Assembly: GCA_018806915.1 (NCBI GenBank)
Contig: JAGKQI010000069.1
Coordinates: forward strand, 434,001 to 498,000
Direction: 5' to 3'
Length of the DNA stretch: 64,000 bases
Source of the DNA: Phytophthora colocasiae
Lineage: Eukaryota; Oomycota; Peronosporomycetes; Peronosporales; Peronosporaceae
A program made the position numbers and the translations under genes. The notes under the pieces are model-generated. The model did no database searches, had not been told where the DNA came from, and saw nothing but the letters and a program-made list of their open reading frames with translations. This document shows positions 9,790 to 18,379 of this stretch, in pieces; the stretch's first letter is position 1; every line of letters starts with the position of its first letter.

Positions 9790-12003
9790 ATGGTAAAGCT
9801 TTTCTGTGCGATCCTTGGTGTGGGGGGGAGCGCGTTGGAGGTGAACATCGCTGAAGACGCTTCGGTGTCGGCGTTGAAAAAAGCGATTAAGGGGAAGAAA
9901 CCGAATAGGATCCAGTGTGATGCCGACGAACTGCAACTCTTCCTGGCGAAGAAAGACAACGGAAAAGGCTCGTGGCTGACCCAACTTGACGTGCTGCAAG
10001 GCGTGAAGGGCACTAATGGCTACACACAGCTACGGTTTATAGACGTAAAGCTACGAGCCATTGGGCTGGCTAGTCATGAACTAGGCGGAGTAAGTGAAGA
10101 AGAAGCTGCTGCTGGAAAGGGTCCTGTTCACGTGCTGGTGATGCTTCCTGGAACAATTTTATATTGGAACCTCCCTCCGAAGCCTTTGCTTAGCACTGCG
10201 GGAGCGACCTGGGATTTCCAGAATCCTCTGGATACTGACCAGCTTTCTAGTGCGATTCGTAAGCACTACAGAGCTTGGAGAAAAGGAAGTGTTGACAAAA
10301 AGTTGCACCCGTTGTTTACGTGTCTTTCTGGGCCGGGAACGGGGAAGTCTCGATTGCTGAACGAGTTCCCAAAGTTACTGAAAGATGGGCTTTTTCCTGG
10401 GAAGGAGGAGAATTTCGAGATGATACGGCTACTACAGAATGCCTACACGTTCAACGTCACACTTGAAAATGGGACGCCCCACGCCCCTGGATTGTTTTCA
10501 AGCTCTGCAGAAGTGATTGGAACTCGGATGCTTTATCAGCTCCAGGATTCTTTGAGGTGGGATTCGTTTGTTCAGGAGAAATCGCGTCATTCTGTGCCTA
10601 GTGACGTATTCGAGAAACTGGAGAAGATTCTTGATACTCGCCAAGAAGACATGTGTGTAATTCTCTGTGTGGACAGTATGCAGAAACTCGTGTATGAAAA
10701 CGGGAACGAGGATTGCGAGTTTTACAGGGTCTTGACCGATTTAAGCGGCCTGGTTAACGACTCCAAGTGTTGGGTCATTGCTATCTGCTCAGCAACAATT
10801 TACAGCCCAGTGACCAATTTTCTCGTTGGGTCGTCGCAGTGGAGATACCAAGTCCCGACTGCTGTGCTTTCTCGTCCAACTGTAAAGGGTGAAAATATTT
10901 TTTCAACATTTGGTGATGACAAGTTGATAGAGCTCCTCATTAGCGACATGGGTGGCCTTGGTAGAGCCTTGGAGGTCTTATATGCCGTGATGGACAGGGC
11001 AAGTCAAAAGGGACCATTGGAGTTTATGTCTCTCATAGCAGCCGTGTTGACCGAGCTGCGGATTCAATATCCTGTAATCGAAGAGGAAATGACAAGTATG
11101 CAAGACGCATTCCTGGCAGTCATTGCACGACGTCCAGTTGATAAACATTCTTGCTTTGGTAAGTTAAGTCTGGATGAAGTCATCTCAACTGGGTTCATTC
11201 GGCGTGAAGGCGAGTTCCTGACGTGCCCCTATGTGCTGTTTTTGTTGCTGAATACACCTCACTCTCCATGGAGGAATGACAACTTTTACACGCCACAAGA
11301 AACTCGAGAGGATGCAAAACCCTGGCAAACGTGGGAAACATTCAACTGCAAGTTTCGTGCGCTGAAATCAGTTGCATGCCAAGGAGAGGTGAACTGGAAA
11401 GCTATCCATTGTGGAGCTCGCTTCGGACCAGGTTGTGACAGACTCGTGATCGAACAACCACGTACGTACACACTTGCCGTGAAGCACATGACGACTGCCT
11501 TGGATGGTTTTGGTAAAGGCGACGTCTGCCCGTGCCAGTATGACCCCGGACGATATTTCGTGTATCAGCCTGCACCAGGGTCTAAGTCTGGAGCTGGGTT
11601 CACGTGTATGAAAGATGTGAAGAACGGCTTTTTCCACGAGATTCATCAATACAAGAAGCTTAAGGACAATCTCCCGCTGGAAAATGTTTTGGAGGAAAAG
11701 GAGAAAGCAGCTGGTAAAGACGATCTTTTCGTGCTTTATTGCACGAGTCAAGTCGAAGTCGACATCGAATCACTGGAAAACTGTGCAGTTGTCGACCGTA
11801 CGTGCTGGAAGGAGTACTATGGACCATTTGCTGCTCGCGCGTTGTATGTGAGCGCGGTTCCTCCACCCGACATTAACACAAGTTCAATCCAGAACCTGGA
11901 ATTTGTGTGTTTGGCGTACAGTGCACGCCGGAATTATAAACGCACCAGAAAATTGACTTTCCTGAAAACCATCTTCAGTGTTTCCAGCCGAACCAACCCT
12001 TAG
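9790..12003 (+). CDS. Crinkler effector with NTPase domain, C-terminus altered by Tc1 insertion (737 aa)
   Basis: Typical CRN header: MVKLFCAILG, LQLFLAK at residues 48-54, a DWL-like region with SWLTQLDV, and HVLVMLP near 116-122 marking the end of the header. Residues ~130-690 parallel the upstream gene at 6778: Walker A at ~181-188 (GPGTGKS), Walker B-like MCVILCVDS, and the ending DRTCWKEYYGPFAARA. A Tc1-like element begins at 11919, so the last 28 codons (from 11917) come from its terminal repeat, giving a basic tail with ARRNYKRTRK. Sequence resembling the end of the 6778 product lies past the transposon (13495-13609), but in a frame shifted relative to the upstream frame. The ORF may still be expressed; function after this change is unknown. 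Confidence 0.8.
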   Translation: MVKLFCAILGVGGSALEVNIAEDASVSALKKAIKGKKPNRIQCDADELQLFLAKKDNGKGSWLTQLDVLQGVKGTNGYTQLRFIDVKLRAIGLASHELGGVSEEEAAAGKGPVHVLVMLPGTILYWNLPPKPLLSTAGATWDFQNPLDTDQLSSAIRKHYRAWRKGSVDKKLHPLFTCLSGPGTGKSRLLNEFPKLLKDGLFPGKEENFEMIRLLQNAYTFNVTLENGTPHAPGLFSSSAEVIGTRMLYQLQDSLRWDSFVQEKSRHSVPSDVFEKLEKILDTRQEDMCVILCVDSMQKLVYENGNEDCEFYRVLTDLSGLVNDSKCWVIAICSATIYSPVTNFLVGSSQWRYQVPTAVLSRPTVKGENIFSTFGDDKLIELLISDMGGLGRALEVLYAVMDRASQKGPLEFMSLIAAVLTELRIQYPVIEEEMTSMQDAFLAVIARRPVDKHSCFGKLSLDEVISTGFIRREGEFLTCPYVLFLLLNTPHSPWRNDNFYTPQETREDAKPWQTWETFNCKFRALKSVACQGEVNWKAIHCGARFGPGCDRLVIEQPRTYTLAVKHMTTALDGFGKGDVCPCQYDPGRYFVYQPAPGSKSGAGFTCMKDVKNGFFHEIHQYKKLKDNLPLENVLEEKEKAAGKDDLFVLYCTSQVEVDIESLENCAVVDRTCWKEYYGPFAARALYVSAVPPPDINTSSIQNLEFVCLAYSARRNYKRTRKLTFLKTIFSVSSRTNP

Positions 12004-13494
12004 AGACTACTGGACGACAACAGAAAACGTATGCAAAACGGAGAAATGGAAAAGCTGGTGTCGTTCAAGAGCAATCGGCAAAAAACATGTTTTGGCTCGG
12101 GTCAAAAGTATAAACGCACTCTACTTGCCAAAATTGGTTGGGCTCTAGTAGGGAGTCTTCGCGCCTTTTAGCAACCGTGTCGCTTCCAGTCGCTTAGGAA
12201 CACTACTAACTAACTTTTTAATGTACGTTGGATCAATTCGAGACATCCGGTAACTTGATCTGCGTTTGCTCAAATCGGCGGCCCTCTCAAATTGGCGACC
12301 GTTTGCATATACTTTGCGAGCCAGAAGTCCCCAAACGTTCTTTATGATGTTGAGATCAGGGGCTCTTCGCCGGCCACGGTAGCGTAGTGCAATGTTATTC
12401 ACCGCGAGGAAGTCCTTCGTGAGTCTTGCCGAGTGAATGGACGCGTTATCGTGCTGAAATATTGGGTCCAAATCGCCAATATTCGACTTAAGTTCTCTCA
12501 TGTAAGGTAGCAAGCTGCTGCGAAGAGTTTCAGTGTAGTTGCTAGCACCTTGCTTGCCCTTCAAAAAAGACGATCTCGGTGTTGCCGTACCAGTTCACCC
12601 CTGCCCAAATCATGACGCTTCCCCACCGTTCACCCGCTTCGACATGTATTTCCGGCTCGGCTCGCATGTCATGCCAATAGTAACGGAACCCACTCAGGCC
12701 ATCCAAATTGAACTTCTTTTCGTCTGTGAACACCACGCGCCGCCAGAATACGCGTTTGCCACGGTAACGTTCCGCAAAGCCACTCGAGCCTTCTTGTGGT
12801 GAGGCTTTGATGGTTGGAGTGAGTTTGCGTTTAGCAAATGTGATGTAGCGGTTTTTACGCAGCACACGGAGCACGGTAGACTTACTAGGACGGCATGGCA
12901 ATTGACTAGATATCTGGGAAGCTGATAGATTTCGCGCTACAGCCAGCCAAACAACACGCCTCGACTTCTCGGTCATTCAATTTTGGCCTTCTCCCGGTTC
13001 TCTTGGTCACTAATGAAGCACTGCCGCGCTTTAAGTAGTTCCTTATAGCCGTCTCACTGCGTCCAATCTCATTTGCCACTGCTCTGTTGCTTTTTCCTCT
13101 CTTAGCAGCTTGTTTATCTTCATGCATTCTTCCTGGCTTAACTGCTTGCCGCGAGGCATGGTTTGTCGCCTCCCTAAAAACAAGTGGTGGTATCTGAAAC
13201 GTTTTTCAAACCGCTATTCATCTGTTTCCATTTATTACCAATAAGACCGCTTATATTTCTGTTTATTACCGCCCGTAATAAAAAAACTGACCAGTGCGTT
13301 TATACTTTTGACCCGAGCCAAAACATGTTTTTTGCCGATTGCTCTTGAACGACACCAGCTTTTCCATTTCTCCGTTTTGCATACGTTTTCTGTTGTCGTC
13401 CAGTAGTCTCTAAGGGTTGGTTCGGCTGGAAACACTGAAGATGGTTTTCAGGAAAGTCAATTTTCTGGTGCGTTTATAATTCCGGCGTGCACTG
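11919..13494 (-). mobile_element. Tc1/mariner-type transposon, 1576 bp, IR/DR type
   Basis: Terminal inverted repeats of 202 bp (11919-12120 and 13293-13494) are perfect complements by my reading. They start CAGTGCACGCCGG and are flanked by TA on both sides (11917-11918 and 13495-13496), the expected target duplication. Inside each repeat the decamer ATAAACGCAC occurs twice (left copy at 11936 and 12110), which looks like paired transposase-binding direct repeats as in IR/DR Tc1 elements. The element carries a broken transposase on the minus strand and sits in the 3' part of the CRN at 9790. Confidence 0.93.
12145..13159 (-). pseudogene. Tc1-like transposase, frameshifted
   Basis: The minus strand starts at the ATG at 13159 (MPRGKQLSQEE). 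It shifts frame before 13127, continues with the helix-turn-helix part (NRAVANEIGRSETAIRNYL), shifts again near 12940 into the catalytic part (VVFTDEKKFNLDG, first Asp), and again near 12560 into the last part (FQHDNASIHSA, second Asp). The third acidic residue expected in the PDLNxIEN motif is Lys here (DLNIIKNVWG). With at least three frame breaks plus loss of this residue, the enzyme is dead. Movement of the element would have needed a transposase supplied from elsewhere. Confidence 0.88.
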
Positions 13495-13609
13495 TAGGCC
13501 TTGTCACTAGCCAAACGATTGCAGAGAAACGTCCATATTCAAGCTTTGAAGAAGCACATGAACAAACGGAGGTGGACATGAATTGCTTCAAAACGTCGAA
13601 GGTCGAGTA
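13495..13609 (+). pseudogene. Orphaned 3' end of the interrupted CRN
   Basis: Immediately right of the Tc1 target duplication, one frame encodes a short stretch ending at TAG 13609. It contains EKRPYSSFEE, matching the KKRPISSFED segment near the end of the 6778 CRN. It is the likely former C-terminus of the gene at 9790. Its frame is offset relative to the upstream reading frame, so a further indel existed or arose later. Confidence 0.65.
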
Positions 13610-13850
13610 GACAAGGAGACGACTGCGGCCCTGGTCAAAGAAGCACATTACGTCATTGAATTTTAACCCTCCATAAGTGCTGATAATACATTTGGTGCTT
13701 TCTTTCAATTGAGCTTAAGAATGACGAAATGTCTCTCACTAACACGGTAGTAGGAGACAAGTAAACGTGGCGTGATCGAAACCAGCGACGGAATTCAACG
13801 GGGACATCCGGTGTTTTAAGTCTAGTTGCTCGCGTCGTCGGTGTCTAACT
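13610..13850. other. Intergenic with a short catalase-like 3' relic
   Basis: No gene. Around 13630-13676 the sequence AAGAAGCACATTACG followed by CATTGAA and AACCCTCCA resembles the end of the catalase gene (about 3480-3525), suggesting a small relic of that region. The remainder shows nothing recognisable. Confidence 0.4.
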
Positions 13851-14762
13851 ATGATGGAGGTGATCGTTCGAGAGTGCAATGGGCACATTGGTTCATTGCG
13901 CGTCTCCATTAACACAATTTGCGCGCATTTTCAAAAGGCAGAACAACCAACCGAGCACGATTTACTGACATATTACATGTCAGGGGCCTTTGTGGAACAA
14001 ATGGCACGATGCTTCGGAAGCAATCACACAGCTCCAACCCATCCCGATCAGCAAAAGTTTCTTACAATGTGTTTAGTCAGCGACCCCACCTGTCATCCAT
14101 TGGTGCAGGAATTGAGTCACGATGAAGAACAATGCTTTACAAGGTTAAAGAAGGCCGGTATTGTATTTGAAGATGGCGGCTATGTGAAGTTTACATCTCC
14201 CTTAGCTGAGAGATACTACTACAAGTGGCTGTTTCCTGGTCGTGGATATGCAAATCCTACATCATTGTTTGAGCTGGTCCGGAAGGCGATTGGAAGTATG
14301 TCTGCTTCTGCACTAAAACAATCCGAATACGACTTTCCGAAAGAAGCTGTTTTCCAGCATCAGTTTATGGCTGCTCTTGCGCTTCACACGACGAGCACGT
14401 GTTGCATATGCCCCGAACTATCGAGAGTGTTTTCTGCGTCACCCCGTCAACGCAGCAAGCGCATCGATGGAGCGATTGACTTCTATTTGAATGGAAGTCT
14501 TCGGTGGGGAATCGAATTACTCGTCAATGGTGACAGGACCGGCAAGCATATGTCTCGATTCGCTCCAGAAGGGAAATATGCTGCGCTTGCAGCAAAAGAA
14601 TACGCTGTCATCGATTTCCGAGGCAACAAGACTGGACAAATCACGGACGTTGACCGCATACCAGAGAGGGTCAGCGTTTTCTTTAAGCTGGGAGACTTCT
14701 CGCCATGTCGCTGCATTTTTGGATTAGTCGAGGACGCGGAACCGATCAGTTTGAAGTACTAA
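13851..14762 (+). pseudogene. CRN NTPase/nuclease C-terminal fragment (5' truncated)
   Basis: The 303-residue open frame is nearly identical to the last 300 residues of CRN G (59054-60229), starting around VIVRECNGHIGS. The CRN header and P-loop domain are absent upstream, so this is a 5'-truncated copy. The retained part has a winged-helix-like NTPase end and then a predicted PD-(D/E)xK-type nuclease region (EAVFQHQF, IDGAIDFYL, WGIELLVNGDR). This NTPase plus nuclease arrangement is a known CRN class; the nuclease reading is inference from motifs. Transcription is uncertain, with no initiator or header seen. It belongs to a duplicated block shared with 59.3-61.5 kb. Confidence 0.75.
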
Positions 14763-15241
14763 GTGCCTGGCGTACTCACCAGAACAATACTAGTACCTCA
14801 CTAACAAAAAACGCAGCGCAGAAGCGCTACTACCAGCCCATACACGATACAACGAAGAGCATGAAGCCTACTATGGCACTCACGAGACGTAGAAGCCCCT
14901 TCGGTGAGATCAACATGGTGACGGAACCTAAATGGAAGTGGTAGTCGCCAAGTTGATGCTAAAGTTACACTTGAAAGTGGTTTCCTCTCCGCCTGAAACG
15001 CACTACAGATACCAGTAGCTTCTAGACGGAGACGGTCTTTTAGAAGCACCGAAACCAAACGGATACTACTAGCAAATTCTACCAGATTTCATGATTCCAT
15101 AGGTCATTCGAAAGCCAGAGGGAGGTGGCTTTTTCGACCAGCAAAACTGTCTTTTCCTACTCCGACAGCCTCTGACGACTTCATCTCTTCATCTTCAGCT
15201 CTCTCACTTTCAAATTAGCAGCACTTCGACAACATCCCAAC
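14763..15241. other. Intergenic, duplicated at 60230-60700
   Basis: No gene seen. The sequence is nearly identical to 60230-60700, upstream of the second protease copy, with one short indel near 15029. It would hold the protease promoter: CTTCAGCTCTCTCACTTTCAAATTAGC about 40 bp before the start has the pyrimidine-rich, CACTTTCA-type look of oomycete initiators. Confidence 0.45.
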
Positions 15242-17546
15242 ATGAAGCTCTCTCATGTCCTGATACTGTCGGTATTTTCATCAGTATCAGCAGTGAAGAC
15301 CCAGTTAAATGGCTGGTACCCTTGCTCAGACTACACTTTTTCAGATGAAGGCGCTCCAGAAGACCTAATCAAGGCTGAATGTGGCACCTACATTGCCCCA
15401 CTATGCTACCCAGGAATCTGTGCTTCTACCTCGGAAACTACCGTTGACATCTTCGTCAAACGGATTCTGGCATCCAACAATTCGGATACTGCGACGAATG
15501 TGTGGGTTCTACAAGGAGGTCCAGGGTATTCTTCCACTGCGATGGAATCGTTGATGGTCGATCTTTACGATCAACTGGAAGGGACTGTGAATGTGTACAC
15601 AATGGACCATCGAGGAACCGGACGTAGTACCTTTCTAGATTGTGTGGCAGCCCAAGCAACTACTACCGGTTCTCCCCATGGCGGTAGTATTGATCCAGCA
15701 GAAGTTCCTTTTTGTGCAGAAGATCTACAGTTCAAATACGGAGATCTTGCCTCTTTTTCAGTCACAAGTGCAGCAATGGATTTATCGGTAATGATCTCGG
15801 ACTACTCCAATGGTGCCAACACGACTGTGTATGGTGTGAGTTATGGTACAGCATGGGTAGAACGGTTGATCCATTTGAACCCTCCTACCGTTACTGGGTA
15901 TGTCTTGGATAGTGTTGCAGTCAGTTCTGGAGCTCCAAGGGACAAGTTTGAGTACTTTTCCACTTGGAATATTGATTTTGGTGAAGTGGGGGACGCTTTT
16001 CTAGTGCTTTGTGAAGAAAATGAAGAGTGTAAAGCTCGGTTTGAGCCTAAAGGACTGGCGAATACACTTGAAGATCTACTGGAGACCTTTGACAAGGAGC
16101 CTAATTCTACTTGTGCAGGGCTAATGAACTACTTGACGACCAATTTGATCAATGAACCACCAGCAATGATTCTACGTAGTGCGTTAGGTGCACTACTGCA
16201 GCGTTTGACCCTTCGAAAGTTGATCGCCAGGGCTTGGTAATTTTCCGTAACTATTGCCGATATTGGCAATATCATATTGCCATAATTTATTGCTCCTCAA
16301 CCCCAATAACATGCAATTTTTTACACAGGTCAATCTTGGCTATAGCCAAATGTCGTTGACATGTGTGGTTGTTTTGCCAATGGATGGTAGCGAGAATTAT
16401 CGCCAAACGGGTGGTGTGGCCACGTTTGCACACAGGGCACACGGGTTATTACAGTTGCTTGTCATTTCCTAACTGAAATACTACTGTAGTATATTATATC
16501 AGTTGATTTGTGTGTTGTATGTATGATGTCGAGGAAATCGGACTATGACTTGTGCGTGTTGGTCGGAGAGGTTGGACGCGGTGGGAGGGTTCTCGAGGTA
16601 ACCCCTCCTGAATCCAGGCGCATCGACAGCAACCAACTCGTTCAAAAACTCATGAGAAAAGACGACATAGTGTCACATATTTCATGTGACCTACTGACTT
16701 GGTTGACATTGTCGAAAAAATTGGGAATAACTCAATTATTTATTGGCTTGGATGAAGGCCTCCAATCCGTATGATATTGTATTTTTCCTATCCCTGTTGA
16801 TCGCCCCTCTCGTGTATCGTTTGAACCGATGTTCACATGAAGATGTCGAAGTTTTGACGTACTTCGGAACATACTACAACTACGACGCAGCCTACAAAAG
16901 CCAAGGTGATGCGTTCTACTCACCACTACTGTACTACCTTATCATCTTCTCCGAGATGTGGGAGACTCCGACTCCTACGTCAATGGAAATGAGGAAACGA
17001 TTCACAGATGCCAAGATGTCGGACCCTGAAGTTTACATGGATACACCACTCTACTGTGCATTCTCTAAGGAGAATTCAACCGTTTGCAACGAGCTCAACG
17101 TCAGTGACTACGCGGGCAATGGGATCATCTACCAGCAGGACAAATACTGGAATAAAAGTGCCGTCATCCCGGAACAGGCCAGTGTTCTCCTACTAAACGG
17201 TAGACTCGACCCTTTGACCCTACACAAGTACGCTGAAGCCTTACTGGAAGCTCTGGACGGTGACAATAAGGAGCTGGTGAGTTTCGAGTATTCAGTACAT
17301 GACCAAATTTCATCCACACCTCTCGAAGAGAATGGAGACAGAAGTCACACGTGTGGACTCAATTTACTCGTGTCGTACGTAAAGAACAATGGCGATTTAC
17401 AGCTTCTGGATAAATCTTGCGTTGAAGAACAACCGGAATTCAACTATGCAGCACCAATGGAGTATGTAAACGCACTCTTAGGCACTGACGATGCGTACGA
17501 CGGTGTCTTCAACTCCAGCTTAAGCGCTGAATACAGCTGGCAGTAG
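15242..17546 (+). pseudogene. Secreted S33-type serine peptidase, split by an insertion
   Basis: The first part (15242-16237) starts with a signal peptide (MKLSHVLILSVFSSVSA). It carries alpha/beta-hydrolase features of tripeptidyl/prolyl aminopeptidases: QGGPGYSS (~91-98, oxyanion), DHRGTGRS (~122-129), and the nucleophile Ser200 in GVSYG. A 507-bp insertion at 16238 stops the frame with TAA. The second part resumes at 16752 and runs to 17546; it holds NGRLDPLT with a candidate catalytic Asp, and SVHDQ with a candidate His. Reading across the insertion minus one 7-bp duplication is in frame, so the gene was intact before the insertion. Extracellular peptide hydrolysis is the expected role. 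A second, internally deleted copy lies at 60701. Confidence 0.85.
16238..16744. mobile_element. 507-bp non-coding insertion (MITE-like) with 7-bp target duplication
   Basis: GGCTTGG flanks the segment at 16231-16237 and 16745-16751. The insert starts TAATTTTCCGTAAC, ends AATTATTTATT, is AT-richer than its surroundings and has no convincing coding frame. A small inverted element (GATATTGGCAATATC) lies near the left end. Clear terminal inverted repeats were not found, so the superfamily is open. At 507 bp with a direct duplication it is unlikely to be an intron. Confidence 0.7.
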
Positions 17547-17572
17547 GTAAACCGCTTACGATACATCTCTTT

Positions 17573-18306
17573 CTACTTGTATCGTCTGTTCTCTTCATCA
17601 TCTTCATCATCTCTTTCATCGTCACTCTCCTCCTCGTCACTATCTTCGTCATCACTGTCCTCCTCCTCCTCCAAAAGCTCTTGTCCACGTTTCAACGCTT
17701 CGGCTGCATCCTCCAACACCTCTTCAATCTCGACAATGACCTCCTCCACCAATGGTTCCGTATCATTCGGGAACACAGCGCGCATGTCGCCTCTGTGGTC
17801 CACCAAGAACTTGTCAAAGTTCCACGTAGGAGCCACAGAAGAGCTGTATTTGCTCTTAAAGAAAGGATGGGCATCATTTCCTGACACCGGCGTCTTGTTA
17901 GCAATAGCGAACGTCACTCCAAAGTCCGCATATCGTTTCTAAACTCATCGGAATCTCCTGGTTCTTGGCCTGCGAAGTCGTTTGAGGGTATGTACTGCGA
18001 TCACTATAAGACCCTGCTCACTGTACGTTTCATGAAGTGCCTACAGCTGCTTCAATTGTCCTGCGTGTGTGTATTCATCACTAAAACCACTTTAAAACGG
18101 AAATCTGTTGGCTCAAAGTGGTCATTAGGAGGCTGAATTGTGTCGAAACGGAGAGCACTTGAGAACCCACGGGGAACGGGCGAAAAACTACGTATGAGGT
18201 GCGTATTTTGAGGCGTTAAGAGCGTCTGAAGACGAGCAGGAAGCAGCACAGAGAGCATTGATGACCACAAGGTGAGATGAAATGAAAATTCCACATCATT
18301 AGTCAA
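17573..18306 (-). pseudogene. Glutathione peroxidase-like gene with acidic tail, decayed
   Basis: The minus strand starts at ATG 18306 with an Arg/Leu-rich N-terminus (possibly a mitochondrial presequence), then FRFKVVLVMNT. About 13 bases are missing compared with the copies at 52.6 and 55.5 kb, which removes the nucleophile Cys and shifts the frame. A TAG follows in the LKQL region, with more frame damage near 17940. The 3' part (17917-17573) is open and GPx-like (GNDAHPFFK, TWNFDKFLVD), then carries an unusual acidic extension rich in Glu/Asp/Ser ending NRRYK. GPx reduces peroxides with thiols. It is convergent with the protease (26 bp apart) and divergent from CRN A (73 bp). Confidence 0.8.
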
Positions 18307-18379
18307 TCCGTGATAGAAAGCGCTTAAATACTATCTTCTCCAGTCTTCCTCATTCTAGAATCCGCCGGCTTGAGAAAAG
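18307..18379. promoter_or_regulatory. Divergent GPx/CRN A promoter region
   Basis: Only 73 bp separate the GPx start (minus) from CRN A (plus). TCATTCT at 18350-18356 followed by AGAATCCGCCGG matches the oomycete initiator pattern (YCAYTYY) 24-30 bp before the ATG. CGCTTAAATA lies further upstream. The same block precedes copies B, C and G. Confidence 0.5.

Noticed and set aside
16238..16744. Large intron in the protease gene
   Set aside because: Flanking 7-bp direct duplication, unusual length for oomycetes, and no clear GT/AG at the exact joins that restore the frame.
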